A program made the position numbers and the translations under genes. From Protea cynaroides (lineage: Eukaryota > Streptophyta > Magnoliopsida > Proteales > Proteaceae), in the NCBI GenBank assembly GCA_028583415.1, contig CM053275.1, positions 87,414,278-87,478,277 of the forward strand: 64,000 nt of DNA, read 5' to 3'. This document shows positions 33,953 to 46,978 of this stretch, piece after piece. The notes below the pieces were generated by a model. It had not been told where the DNA came from, made no database searches, and saw nothing but the letters and a program-made list of their open reading frames with translations. Each line of letters starts with the position of its first letter. Within the stretch, counting starts at the first letter, position 1.

Positions 33953-35528
33953 GAAAAAATTTCATCTAACCCCCAAAAACTATGTTAAATTCCATCTACT
34001 ACCCAATGGTTTCTAGAAACTCTAACCGGTCCCATTTAACTGACAGACTTGACTGAACATGTGAGTTGACATTCTAACCCTTTCTATTTGAAACTTTAAA
34101 AATTGAAATGAGGTAAAGTTATAAATTTGCCCCTTTCTTTAAAACACTAATTCTTGGTCTTTTCCGGCTGTTCGTCTCACGGTTCAGTATTCTTCAGTTC
34201 GTCCAACGATTAGGTCGTCGTTTTTCTTTGTTCTTCATTTTCTCAGCGATTCCAGCAAATGTTCATTCCTACTGATGTTCTTACTTCAACTTTTCTTTGT
34301 TCATTCCTGTCCGTTTCAATCTGCATCATCTTTCCAGATCTGTTTTTAGCTCAAATCTGAAGTTTCTTTCATCGTCTCAGTTTCTTTTGTTTCAGTCAAG
34401 ATTGATTGTTCTTGGTTTTTCCTTAACAAATCATATTTTCCTGTAGTTCCTCATGTTCTTTTGTTTCAGGTTCGGCAATCGTTCTTAATTTTTCAAATCT
34501 ATTTGCACTAGTTTTGTTCAGTCTCTTTTTTTCATTGTTTCCTGGATTTCTTCATATTTTAGAAATCTCTGAATTTTTTTTTCTTTGGTCATTTGTTCCG
34601 GCAAACCCTTCCGGATGATTTCTCTCTGATCATTCGAAGCTTCTCATCTCATCCACTTCAATTCCGATTCATGTCTTGTGTTTCTCTAAAATCTCTCTGA
34701 ATTCCAGTTTCAGACATTTTAGTTTAGATCTTGAAATTTCAATTCTATTTCTTGAAGTTCAGATTTGAGTTTCATCTGTTTTGTTCAAGCAATTTCGGTT
34801 ATGTTCGTATTATCGGATTCGTATTTTAGTCTGAGTTTAGATCTGAATTCGTCTACTCAGTTCGTCGTCTTTCATTTCTCTATTTTAGTCAATTTCAGTT
34901 GATTTTAGTTCTTGGCGGTGGTATATTATTTCTGTTCCATTGACACTTCACTTCCCGATTGATGGATGCATCAACAAACGAAATTTGGCTGTAGTCTGTA
35001 GATTTTTCGAAAATGCCTTCATCTTCTTGGTCAGAATTCCTTCATTTCTAGGTTTGTTTTTTGCAGTGTCCTATAGCTTTTCAGTTAGTTATTTCTCTGA
35101 TGTTCACAATCCCCTTTTTTTTTCCCTAAAATTTCATTACCTTCCCTGCTTCTCGAACTCTCTCTCTCACTCTTGCCATCGACGGCCTCACTCCCTATCT
35201 TCTCTCCTTCCTACTTCTTCTCCTTCACTTTTCTCTCACAATCCCTAGTCGACCAACAGGTTTCACCGTTGCAACTCGTCGGAGAAGAAAGGTATCGAAA
35301 GAGAGATTTTCTTTTTACTTTGGGGGGCATTATCGTCTTTTACTATTGGGAAAAGGAAAATATTGTCTTAATATTTGCAACTAACGGGACTCTACTAACG
35401 GGTGGGGTCTCTTTGACTAACGGTGAAAATATTTTGGGTGGTAGATGAGACATTTGGAAACCTTTTGGGTAGTAGATGAGACTTTTGAAATTGTTGGGGG
35501 TTAGAGGGGTTAGATGAAATTTGTTTTG
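33953..35528. mobile_element. Mutator-like non-autonomous element (copy 3)
   Basis: The inverted termini GAAAAAATTTCATCTAACCC and CAAAACAAATTTCATCTAAC match copies 1 and 2. Inner pairs such as CATCTACTACCC continue the similarity. No exact 9-bp duplication is left. The interior (34130-35300) is T-rich and UTR-like; its 102-codon frame at 34940-35248 is low-complexity. Confidence 0.65.
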
Positions 35529-35852
35529 CTAACAGATAAAAGTAAACTAGGTTGGAAAGAAAACTAAACTAGCCAAACTAGAAAGAGAAATTTTCCTTTT
35601 GTTACATTATATCTATTTATAAAATATTTTATTTTATTTTTTGAGATTATAGCAAATATTGTAATTTTTTTATGTTTAATGTGATTAGTAAATGTTAATT
35701 AACTTTAGGATGACACGTTTTGTAATTTTTTGTACACTTATATTTACATTTTCTTAGTTTTTTAGAATTTTTTGGGTTCATGCACTTGTGATCACCCTAT
35801 CCACTATAATTGCAATTTCGATATCATGGGAGAGATGAATTCATGATAGACA

Positions 35853-36210
35853 TGTTAAGAACGCGCAATTACAAGAAAAGACGAAGATCAAGCAAACACA
35901 TAACACATGATTTGTTGTGGTTCAGCACCCAAACCAGAATGCCTACCTCCACCATAAAGAAACATAGATTCTTTATTGCCAAGAAAATTCTCTAAAATTC
36001 TCTCCACCTGACAAAATGTTCTCCTTTGCTCAGACCTTGCCTAAGTTTTCTCACAAAGAGATAATTTATAGGAAAACCTAGAAACCCTAATCCCACACAA
36101 TTACAAGTTTACCCCAGCACATGCAATAGACCCATACCTTAATATAAATATTACCCTTATAATTGTGTGGACCCCACAGAATATAACACACCAACCTTGA
36201 ATCCGACACA
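35853..36210 (-). mobile_element. Copia-type LTR, related to the one at 3036-3419
   Basis: On the minus strand it starts TGTCGGATTCAAGGTTGGTG and ends GTTCTTAACA. It shares ATTCTGTGG, ATAATTTATAGG-like and GGTAGGCATTC segments with the LTR at 3036. No target duplication could be confirmed and no primer-binding site follows. Confidence 0.6.
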
Positions 36211-36414
36211 TGTCTAACCCCAGTTACAGTTCACACAATCCCATCAAACATGTGAATCCGTACAGTCTCAATCTTGACAACCTTGCTTTCAGCATCATTT
36301 GTCATTCTAACTGTACTCTTATCATATTCATGATATGTAGCAAATTGTTCTCTAACTGAACGCATATGAAACAAACCAGTGTGTGATACCAAGTATGATA
36401 TGATACCAAGTTGT

Positions 36415-36549
36415 CACATCCAAATTTTGATTGAACCAAAAGTGTGAGTGAACCGCCATTGAACCAACGGTTTACACCAGGATCTTAATAAGACCGTGTC
36501 TACTCATACAAATCATTGCACATAAACATAATCAGAATATAATTAAATT
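36415..36549 (-). mobile_element. 3' end fragment of a ~2.2 kb LTR, with primer-site remnant
   Basis: On the minus strand this ends GGATGTGACA, followed by ACTTGGTATCA (about 36404-36414), a shortened initiator-tRNA-Met primer site. It is closest to the LTR at 44322-45054. It stops abruptly where a unit beginning TGTAAGACCC starts at 36550. Confidence 0.6.
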
Positions 36550-38241
36550 GTAAGACCCGTGTCAATCTAACCCGGTTTTACCACCTTGAACCAGGTTTAC
36601 CCATTATGGTCGAGTCAAACGGACCAAGGGCGTGAAGGAGATCGAGATCTCAGGTATCAAATCGACCCAAAAACACTTAAAATAGGAGAAGGGTCGCATA
36701 CCCAGCTAAGGCGGTCGGACCTCCCAAAGCGAAAGTCGGACCCTCGGTTTTGAAGGGAGGGTCGGACGACTTAAGACCCTAGGGTCGACGGGATCATCGA
36801 CCCTCCCATGACCCTCGGATTCTGCCGAATATAGAAATTAGGAAATTTTCTAATTTTCGATTGGGATTCTTTCCTAATCTCAGAGGGACTTATTTAGGAT
36901 GTTCCTACACTATTTAAAGGACGTTCCTAAGCCACTTTCACTCCTTTCACAACCCTAATTGAATTGAGAGAAAGAGAGGAGAAGAAAAAGATGATGAAGA
37001 AAGGCAAGGAAGAGAACTTAGCAAAAAGGAGAAGAATTTCAGAGAAAAGTAATCTTCTCATGTATGGGTACTAATTTCATGAGTTTCTACAGACCTTAGG
37101 TTAGTTAATGTTGAGAGTATGATCTCGGAGAAACCCAAACCATCAATCTATGGTTAGGTTTTCATGGAAAACCATAGGAAAGTACATGAAAGCTATCTAG
37201 GTGGGTTATACATGGTTTCAGACCATGGAATGAATGTAGAATGGAATGTATGAGCAAGTCATAGGATTCCAAACACGAAGAATGGATTAAAGGAGGGAAC
37301 TGGACCAAAGTGCACCGAGGGTCGATGACCATTCGACCCTAGGTGTTCCTGACCATCGACCCTCAGTGTTCGGGAAGTTCAGAGTTAAGGGAGGGTCGCA
37401 CCCAGGGTCGATCCTGTGGGATATGCTGCGGCCGGTATAGTCGACCAGTTAGAATTAAAATTCTGACCGAGACATAGCGGTCGCAACATACCGGTCGACA
37501 CTCTGTATACAGTGTTGCGACCGGTATAGTCGACCGGTCAGAATAAAAATTCTGACCGAGACATAGTGGTCGCATATATCTGGGTGATACCAGTTGACCG
37601 GTATAAGCAAAACTGTCGACCGGTATGCCTATACTGGTTATAAAATCGGGAAAAAGTGAGATTTTCTCACTTTTTCTCCTCCTTTCTTCTCCGGTGGCGA
37701 TTCTTCTTTGGAGACAGAGTTGCTACAGTCCGACCGGTGCTATTTGAAGGTGATTTCCTCTACTCAAGAGCTAGTACATCGTCTCTAGGTATGATCCCTC
37801 CCTCCCCATCATCTCTTTATCATTTTCCCATATCGTTTTTGGTTGAAAATTTGAGTTTTTCATTGATTAGAAGATTCCAACCGTAGGAATCCTTTTTCTT
37901 CGGCTTGGAAAGGGTTTAGGGACCCCCAAGAGCGAAAGCCCTCAATCAATTTGGGGTTCCACCGAACGGTTTACATAAAAATCGAATTTTTCATATTTTG
38001 ACCTAGGTTTTAAAAAAAAATTTGAAATTTCTAATTTTTCTTAAATTCTTGAAATTTCTCCTTTGAATTGCTTGTGATTGGTTTGTTGAAGAGTGTGGGG
38101 GTTACGTAAGTCCTCCTCCCCATGATTTTGGGTGAGTTCGAGGCTTTTTCCCAATTTATAGTCGTTATGCTGCCGAAATTTCGACAATTTTCGATAATTT
38201 TTAACTTTTATCTTATTTTTCTTTTGTTTTGCAGATTTTAA
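36550..38241 (+). promoter_or_regulatory. LTR-like promoter and leader of transposon ORF unit 1
   Basis: Starts TGTAAGACCC, as the neighbouring LTRs do. It has a cluster of GGTCGGAC and GGGTCGA words (36710-36830), a core promoter TATTTAAAGG (36911-36920), and a purine-rich leader (36965-37060). A second cluster of GACCGGTATAGTCGACCGGT-like words includes an ~85-bp tandem duplication (37427-37575). A splice acceptor (TTTTGCAG) lies just before the ORF. The second unit at 42085-42744 lacks the first ~230 bases. Confidence 0.55.
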
Positions 38242-39483
38242 ATGGCTCCACGACGCGCTCTTGGGAAACGCCCTCATGGCTCTAGTTCTCGGGCTCCCTC
38301 ACCACCAGTTCCACAGCTAGATGAGCTATGGTTTCGTTCCTTGGAAGCACAAGCTCGGTTTCCATGGTTCGATAATAAGAGTATTGAATCAGGGCGCCGG
38401 GTCAATCTGGAGCAACTGCACCGGTTCAATGTGGAGGCAGCTTTTGGCGCTCTAGGTTGGTTGCCGGTTATTACTTACACAGAGACCACACGCCCTAACT
38501 TGGTCAAGCATTTTTATGCCAACTTGGAGCTTCAAGGGGATGTCGAGGATATGAACCAGTGTAGGGACCTACGCATCACCAGTTACGTCAGGGGTGTTAA
38601 TATTTCATTTAACACCCATCAGTTGGCTGATCTTCTTGGGATTCCCAACGATGGAGATTTGATATACTGCGTCCCCAAGGCGAAAGGTTATTTGACTGAC
38701 GATTTGCGCCGAGAGATAGCGCATCAGATCTTAAACCCTGGAGCCCCTATGAAGGCGGCTAGCCTGAGACCTATACCTCGGGTATATAGTCGCATTATTC
38801 AGCACAACATAGTGCCACGGAGCGGCCACTATAGTGAGTTGTCCCGGCTCACCCAGTACGTCACCTATTGCGTCTGCACAGGGGAGCGGATCTCACTTCC
38901 CTATCTCATCATCAGGACCATGCATCGTGCGGCTGTGGCCGATCGGGCCAGCAACCTCCCATACGGCCGTCTCGTCACTTTCCTTCTTAGTCACCTGGGT
39001 GTGAGCATGAGAGATGAGATATATGTTGAGGATACCATGACATCCGACATTGACTGGGATGCTATTTAGAGGATGCAGATGGTCGATCTGCCGGTTAGTG
39101 ACGACGAGTTGGAGGCTCGCCCTCGTCCACTTGGGAGAGTAGCAGTGGCAGCAGCAGCAGCAGCCGCGGCCAATGCGGCCTATGCGGCAGAGATGGGTGA
39201 TGACGATGATGATGATATGGTTGGGAAGCACCGGTGCCCGCCCCACGCCCGCACTGCACCACCACCATCTGTCCCCACAGTTGGACCATCTCAGCCTCCT
39301 CCCGACTCAGTGATGGGTAAGTTTATGGAGCTCAGGGACGCTTAGCGGGAGATGAGCCGTGACTTAGCACAGTTGACTCGCAGCCTCCGAGTCACACAGG
39401 ATCAGGTGCACTGGCTCAGGGTCGCTTACGAGCGAGACTATGATATAGCGGACCCCATACCTCCTAGGCCCCCTACCCCATGA
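38242..39483 (+). pseudogene. Plant-transposon-type ORF, copy 1 (two TAG stops)
   Basis: A 414-codon frame from MAPRRALGKRP to DPIPPRPPTP, open except for TAG at 39067-39069 and 39343-39345. Residues about 25-200 (LWFRSLEAQARFPWFD, VNLEQLHRFNVEAAFGALGW, RPNLVKHFYANLE, VRGVNISFNTHQLADLLGIP) resemble the putative plant transposon protein family (Pfam Transposase_32) found in Athila-like and other plant elements. This is from memory of the family, not a search. The C-terminal part has Ala and Asp runs and a possible coiled segment (MSRDLAQLTRSLRVTQDQ). The second TAG stands where copy 2 has CAG, so it is a point mutation. No reverse transcriptase or integrase follows. The frame faces the primer-binding site of the LTR at 39807-42084, so it is antisense to that element. 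Confidence 0.7.
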
Positions 39484-39791
39484 TTTTCTTTCACTTACTC
39501 ATGACTGTTTTACATATAACAGGGTAACTGTCCGGTTCGTGGACCGTACCCTGTAGTACTATTTATCAGATACTCATTTTCTTAGTTATTTAAAGTTTCA
39601 AGGTTTTTCCTAACTAGTGTATGTGCACATGTTAAGTTTCATATTTAACATAGTATATTATTCTCTTTCTTAGTCCGTCTTAGGTATCAAACAATGCTTA
39701 GGGTGCGTTTGTATTAAGATTTTTAATTTTTCCTAACTCAGTTCATCGACTCAGTTAAGTGCAATATGGTTTGTTGGAATAGAGTCCGAGA

Positions 39792-39803
39792 GCTCTGATA
39801 CCA
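39792..39803 (-). other. Primer-binding site for LTR A
   Basis: TGGTATCAGAGC on the minus strand, three bases beyond the LTR end TATGACA. It is complementary to the 3' end of initiator tRNA-Met. Confidence 0.8.
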
Positions 39804-39806
39804 AGT

Positions 39807-42084
39807 TGTCATACCCCAATTTCGATCCAACCAGAATGGTGTGAGTGAACCGCCATTGAACCAACGGTTCACACTAGGATCTCGAATAGGCCGTGTCCGT
39901 TCATACAAACCATTACACATAACCACAATCAGAATATAAATATACAGCGGAAGACTTTAAATAGAATGAACTGAGTATCTATTGATAATTTAAATAATAT
40001 TCAATTATCCAAATTCAAACACATAAAATAATATTCGTACATCCATTTAATCCATCCGAAAAGAACTGAAAGAAATAAATAAAATTCAATCAAAGGTACA
40101 CGCAGAAAGAGCACTCGCAGGAAGCGTCAGCGTTCACGTAGTCATCAACAGTGTAACCTGCATCAACATCTAAAAACAATGTGTACACAAAGGGTGAGCT
40201 CACAACATAGCTCAGTAAGACAATCAGACAGTTTCACATATTATGCATGAGTAACAATCATTTTATGCTGTGGTCTGGTTTTAAGTTTGCAATGTGCTAT
40301 AGAAAGGTCTGGTGGCCCCCGCACCTCTATACACGAGTGTGTGGCACCTCATGGATCACACCCCCATTGGCCCACATGCACCCATCATGGAATAGAGATA
40401 GAGCTAAGATACCCACGTACCTCCCCTGATACTCTACCCATACCAGTACCTAAGCCCCTACTGGCCAGGGCTCGCAAACTGGGCTCGCAACTAACCAATC
40501 ATATATGTCATCAATGTATGCTCTATCCCAGCACAGCCGTCTACGGCATAGAGATAGAGCTAAGACATTCCCACACCTCCCCTGATGCCCTATCCGCAAC
40601 TAACTCACTAGGATAGAAACATAACGCAGGTAAACCCTATCCCAACATAACTCCCTACGGCATAGAGATAGAGCTAAAGCATCGTGGACAAGCCAGCGTC
40701 GACTCGGAGACCACAGTGCCACATAACAATGGCCAGGCCAACATCAATATCGGAGACCACCGTACCACGACCTTCCCCTGATACCCCACCCGTACCAAGC
40801 ATGTTAAGACAGAATACTACAAAAGGTGCTAATGTGAAGAGCGATCCCAGGCCCATGCCCCACTCCACACACTAACGAAAACAATCACATGCCTAACAAT
40901 CACATCCTATCAATGCATGAACAGTAATAATAACTGAAAGTAAAGGATGGCATGTGAACATGCACAAAAAATACATCTCATATAATCAGGTGATTAACAA
41001 TAATTTAATATCCATTAATTATTAGGTTTAGGTCAGATTCCCTTACCTGACGCTCGTTTGATAACTTGCTCCACGTCGCAAGATCCAAACGATATGTCAC
41101 AAAGTCTTACAATATTATTTGAGTTTCATTAGAATACATTGCTTAGGGTTTCATGTTGGTTGGGAACCAACATGGTTACAAAATACCCTCACAGAGCTGA
41201 CCGGTGGCATGTACCGGTCGCAGCTCTGTGGGGAAGACTGGCGACCGGTATGGTCAGCCGGTCCCCACAGACCAGCCTCCCGAGGGATACCGGTGGCAAC
41301 ATATCGGTCGCACTATGTGCAACCGGTATAGTCGACCGGTATGTCTCCAGAAGACCATACATGGGTTTTTCGACTGCCGTCGATCATCCTCCATGGATTT
41401 CCAAGGTTTCTCCTATCCATTCTAAGTCTAAACTTGGAGTTAGAGTTATCCCCAACTCATTCGAGTCTTGCTTCGATGAATATCATCTCAAAACTCAAAT
41501 CTAGGGTTTGACGACAACTTAGGGTTTATTGGCCAATTTAGGGTTTTAGATCAATACCTACTTTGCATGGTATTGACCCACCCACACAACTAACATAGGA
41601 TAAGAAGAATAGTTAAAACACTTACCGTTGACTGGCGTAGCGTGAGCTTCGTCAAACGGTAATGGCGGCACCTTCTTCTTCTTCCTAGCTCCTTCTCCTT
41701 TTTCACCTCTTTCTCTTCTCTAGGGTTTGTGAGAGACAATGGAAATGATTTGAGGAGGTCTAAGGGTGTATTTATAGGCTAAAAATAGGGTTTAGTAACC
41801 CTACTAGGATTAGGAAACTTCTAGGATTCAAAATCAGGAAAGTGGGACCCTCAAAAGTCAATTTCTGGCTTTTCGCACTTAGCTGCGCAGACCATATCGG
41901 TCGACCGGTACCAAGACCGGTACCATCGACCGATCAACCTGAAATCAGGTTTAATTGGTCGTCTTTGGTCCGATTTCGTACTTGATTGTCATCCACTCGT
42001 CCCGTCTGGCCCGGTGATGATCGGAAGACCTGTCATGACACAAAACCAAGGTTTTGACCGGATTTACGGAGTGCGGGTCTTACA
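39807..42084 (-). mobile_element. LTR A, 2.28 kb, 5' LTR of a minus-strand retroelement
   Basis: On the minus strand it runs from TGTAAGACCCGCACTCC (42084) to GGGGTATGACA (39807) and is followed by a primer-binding site. The parts in order are an ACCGGT/GGTCGACC cluster (41885-41940), a core promoter with TATAAATA (about 41768-41776), a leader, a second cluster (41200-41345), a donor at about 41045 and an acceptor at about 40170 for a short spliced frame, then the end. About 80% similar by eye to LTR D. Confidence 0.8.
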
Positions 42085-42744
42085 CCTAGGGTCGACGGGA
42101 TCATCGACCCTCCCATCGACCCTCGGATTCTGCCGAATATAGAAATTAGGAAATTTTTTAATTTTCGATTGGGATTCTTTCCTAATCTCAGAGGGACTTA
42201 TTTAGGATGTTCTTACACTATTTAAAGGACGTTCCTAAGCCACTTTCACTCCTTTCACAATCCTAATTGAATTGAGAGAAAGAGAGGAGAAGGAAAAGAT
42301 GAAGAAGAAAGGAAAGGAAGAGAACTTAGCAAAAAGGAGAAGAATTTCATAGAAAAGTAATCTTCTCATGTATGGGTACTAATTCCATGAGTTTCTACAG
42401 ACCTTAGGTTAGTTATTGTTGAGAGTGTGATCTCGGAGAAACCCAAACCATCAATCTATGGTTAGGTTTTCATGGAAAACCATAGGAAAGTACATGAAAG
42501 CTATCTAGGTGGGTTATACCCCTAGGTTTTGGTCAAAAATCGATTTTTCTAGAAATAATTGAATTTCTTGCTTGTTTGATGATTGTTTGGTTTCCATATG
42601 ATGTTAGATTGTTACATAAGTCCCCCTCCCCAGATTTTGGGTGAGTTTGAGGCTTTTGCTTCAATTATTATCGTTATGCTGTCGAAATTTCAGAAATTCT
42701 AACCAAATTTTCATTGTTTTGTCTTTATTTTGTAGTAGTTCACA
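42085..42744 (+). promoter_or_regulatory. Promoter and leader of transposon ORF unit 2 (5' end cut)
   Basis: Nearly identical to 36780-37210, including TATTTAAAGG (42219-42228) and the purine-rich leader. It lacks most of the second palindrome cluster and the first ~230 bases, because it begins directly at the end of LTR A. Confidence 0.55.
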
Positions 42745-43940
42745 ATGTCTCAACGTCGGGGTGCTGGTAAACATGCATACGCTTTTGGCATGAACCGTCC
42801 GCACCCACCAGTTCCTCTGTTTGATGAGCAATGGTTTTGTTCTGCGACGGCGCAAGCTCGTTTTCCCTGGTTTGAAGAGAAGAACATGGAATCTGGGCAA
42901 TGTGTAAACCTGGAGCAGCTACAACGATTTGATGTTGAAGTAGCCTTTGGTGCACTTTGGTGGTTACCCGTTATTACTTATACAGTGACTACCCGTCCCA
43001 ACCTAGTCAAACACTTCTACACTAACCTGGAGGTCGAGGGGAAGGTTAACGACTTCATCCATGGTAGGGACCTCCGCCTAACCAACTTTGTCAAAGGTGT
43101 CCCCATATCCTTCGACATTCACCAGCTCGTTGACCTCTTGAGGATTCCTAATGATGGTGACTTGGTTTACTGCGCTCCCAAAATGAATGGCTTCTTTACT
43201 GATGATCTGCGCCAGGAGGTTTCAGAGCAGATCCTTAACCCAGGGGCACCCATGAAAGCTGTCAGTTTGAGACATGTTCCTCGAGTATATTGTCGCATTA
43301 TCCAGCATGACATTGTTCCTTAGAGCAGCCACTACAGTGAGTTATCTCAGCTCACCCAGTACCTGACTTACTGTGTCTGCACTAGGCAGCGGGTTTGTCT
43401 TCCTTACATTATCATCAGGACCATGCGTCAGGCTACCATGCCCGATCAGATAAGCAACCTTCCTTATAGCCGGCTTATCACTACACTCTTGCAGCACTTT
43501 CGAGTAGACATGAGGGATGAGATTGCAGTTGAGGGCACCATGACATCAGACATTGACTGTGATGCCATTGTCCGGATGAGGATGGACAATCTGCCAATCA
43601 GTGATGAGGAGCTAGAGGCTCGTCCTCGTCCGCTTAGGAGGGTAGCAGCAGCAAATGTGGCTCATGCAGAAGAGGCAGGGGATGATGATATTAAGATGGA
43701 GGACGTCCCTGCACCGGAACCGTAGCTCATACCTACAGCAGGACCATCCCAGCCTCCTCCCGAAACCATAATGGTATGTTTATGGAGATTCGGGATGCCC
43801 AGCATGAGATGAATCGTGACCTAGGACGCCTCTCTCGCAGCCTCAGAATCACGCAGGAGCAGATACACTGGCTCAGGGTCGCTTATGAGCATGATTATGA
43901 CATTGCTGATCCTATTCCTCCTATGCCCCCAATCCCATGA
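42745..43940 (+). pseudogene. Plant-transposon-type ORF, copy 2 (one stop, one frameshift)
   Basis: From MSQRRGAGKHAY to DPIPPMPPIP. The same family as 38242-39483, roughly two thirds identical in protein by eye, with conserved blocks QARFPWF, VNLEQL, RPNLVKHFYTNLE, IPNDGDLVYC, ILNPGAPMKA and MTSDID. It is broken by TAG at 43321-43323, by TAG at about 43723-43725, and by loss of one G near 43772 (ATGGTATG where copy 1 has ATGGGTAAG). Most DNA differences from copy 1 in the conserved part fall on third codon positions. A primer-binding site on the opposite strand (44308-44319) again follows its 3' end. Confidence 0.7.
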
Positions 43941-44321
43941 TAGATCACTTTATTTTTCTCTCCACTCAGTATGATTTTTATTATAATAGGGTAACTGTCC
44001 GGCTTGTGGACTGTACCCTATAATACAATTAACTTTTACTCTTTGGATATTTCATGTTTATACAATTTTCTTCTTACTTGTTATGGAAATTTATGTTCAT
44101 TCTGCTTATCACTATAGTTTCCTCACTAAAGCATGTCTATTTATTAATTCTACCTTTAGTATAGTACATTATGCTCTTTAGTATTTAGTCTCAGGCATCA
44201 AACAAGTGCTTAACGTGTGTTTTTTATTAAGGCTTTTAAATTTTTCCTATCTCAGTTCATTAACTCAGTCAAGTACATGTATGGTATGTTGGACAGAGCC
44301 TAACTTGGCTCTGATACCAAG

Positions 44322-45054
44322 TGTCACATTCAAATTTCTATTGAACCAGAAGTATGAGTGAGCCGTCATTGAACCAACGGTTTACACCGGGATCTCAATA
44401 AGATTGTGTCCACTTATACAAACCATTGCAAATAAACATAATCAGAATATAATTAAATATAGCGGAATTCTTAAATTAAATGAACTGAGTACTTCTATTG
44501 ATAAATAAATTATCCAATTATTCAAAAATACCAAAACATAAATAATTATTCTTACATCCCAATTATAAATCCAACTGAAAATAAATAGAATAAACAAATC
44601 CATTATCCTAGAGGTACACGCAGAAAGGGCACTCGCATGAAGCGTCATGCTCATCCTCCCCTGCTTGCACTTCCAAGGCAGCAACACTTCCATATACTGG
44701 AGCGTCCATGTAGTCCTCCACAGTGTAACCTGCATCAGCATCTAAAAATAGTTTGTACACAAGGGTGAGCTCACAACTTAGCTCAGTAAGACAATCAGAC
44801 AATGCAACAAACAACATGCATGAATTACATTCACATTATGGTCTGGTTTTAAGTTTACAATGTGTTATAGAAAAGATTGGCGGCCACCACACCTCTATAC
44901 ACGAGTGTGTGAATCCGCCCAATAGATCAAACACCACTGTCGTCCCACATGCACCCACCATGGAATAGAGATAGAGCTAAAGCATCCGGATCAAACACCG
45001 CCAACACTTCCCCTGATGCCCTACCCATACCAACACGTAAGCCCCTATTGGCGA
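44322..45054 (-). mobile_element. LTR B, truncated (last 733 bases), with primer-binding site
   Basis: On the minus strand it ends GAATGTGACA, then TGGTATCAGAGC (44308-44319). It carries a short frame ending GEDEHDASCECPFCVYL (about 44608-44740). It is cut at 45054, where LTR C starts. Confidence 0.7.
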
Positions 45055-46978
45055 TGTCACACCCTAATTATGGACTAACCGGAATGGTGTGATGAACCGT
45101 CAATAAACCAACGGTTCAACCAAAATCTCTTATAGGCTATGCCAACCATGTTAAACCAAAACACATTCCACATTAATCAGAGATAATAAAGTAAATAGAA
45201 AAAGTCTTATTAATAATGAACTGAGGTCTAATTATGATAAATAATTAATATTTCAGTTATCTCCAAGTAACCAAAACATAATTTAATACATATTACAAGT
45301 ATCCAAATATGAAAGTTAAACACAAAGCGCATCCATAGTTGAAACGCTCGCTTAACGAATCATAATAGTCCTCCACAGCTTGCTCATCCATAGCTGCCAC
45401 CTGTTCATATATGAGTGTGTCGACCTAATCTTCAATCGTAATACTTGCAACATCAAAAACTAAAAAGAATTATGCGTGCGAGGGTCAGCTCTCTAACTTG
45501 AGCTCAGTGAGTAAACAAAACAATGCAACAAACATATGCATGCATTCAATTCATATCTTTGGTCTGGTTCATAAGTTTGTAATGTGCAATAGAAAGGATT
45601 GGTGGCCACCGCACCTCTATACACGAGTGTGTGAAGCCGCCCAAAGGATCAAACACCAATGTCGTCCCACATGCACCCATCATGGAATAGAGATAGAGCT
45701 AAAGTGCCCGGATCAAACACCGCATAACACTTCCCTTGATGCCCTACCCATACCAACACGTAAACCCCTATTGGCGAGAGCTTACAAACTGGACTCGCAA
45801 CTAACCAATCCTAATGTCAAACAGTGTATCTAAGGCCTCACCCCAGCATCCCTCAATACGTCTATAGAGATAGAGCTAAGGCCCCCCGGTAGAGTCAGAG
45901 ACTACACGGTCCGAGACCACCTCCCCTGATGCCCTACGACGTAATAGTTCTGCTAAGATAATGACGATACGACGATGTTAGTGGACAAGACTTGAGTAGA
46001 AATGAGCTAGAGTCTGGTGACCAGGATGAACTACAATGTCACGTCTTCCCCCTAATGCCCCACTCGCATCAAGCACACTAACCACACACATATATTCACA
46101 TGCCTATTCCTAGCATCATAATCATCATCATGTTATAAATAGACTGAATTAAATATACATGAACAGTAATAACAGAAATATTGGATGACATGTGATATGC
46201 ACAGTACACGCATATAAGCATAGAATCATTCATGGCATTGGATTCAATAAATAAAAATAGTTTATTATTAGCCAATTAGTTTAGGTCTTGTTCCCTCACC
46301 TTTGATCGATGTTTGTTCCTCTCCTAAGCTTTGGAAGTCACTTTGAATCTATTAGGAACCTAAACAATTAATGTATTTAAGTTTGGGTTCATGTTTATCA
46401 AGTTACAGTAGTAAAAAACCTTGTTTGGTTACAAAATATGCTTGTTGTTAACGTGTGGTCGGATGTGTGGTCGGACCTGTAGTCGCTATATATGAGACCA
46501 CACACTGTGTGGTCGGACCCTGTGGTTGCAGATTATGCGACCACACCTTTCCTAGGAACTTTTTCATCTTCATTCCGAATTCTTCCTGAGTCGATTCCTC
46601 GGCTCATCACTTGGGTTTATCCTATGATTATTCTATGGTCATTATTTACAGTTTCTCATTAACCATTATCCCTAATCTCTTTTCTCATGGTTTTTCTTAG
46701 AAATTCCATAATCGAAATCGTTACATTAGCTTCAACACATCAACTTGTTGAAAGGAACCTATCCTATCTGATCTAGCCTACAGAGTCAAGTCCATACCTT
46801 AAGCTTGCTGTAGGGAGATTGAACTCTTCTCTTCAAAACCTTCTTCTCCAAGCTTCTTCTCCAAATCTCCTTCTTCCCCTTTCTCTTCCTTTTTCTTTCT
46901 CTCTTAGATTTAGGGTTTCAATTTGTGTTCTAAAAGAGTAAGATAAGCTAAGGAACGTCCCTTATATAGAGGGAAAAT

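Noticed and set aside
38893..39246. 117-codon minus-strand frame
   Set aside because: It is the antisense shadow of the Ala/Asp-rich part of the transposon ORF.
40287..40616. 109-codon frame in LTR A (similar frames at 45498-45833 and 48231-48608)
   Set aside because: They recur because the LTRs are related and run antisense to the LTR promoter or lie in its intron; no start or splice signal supports them.
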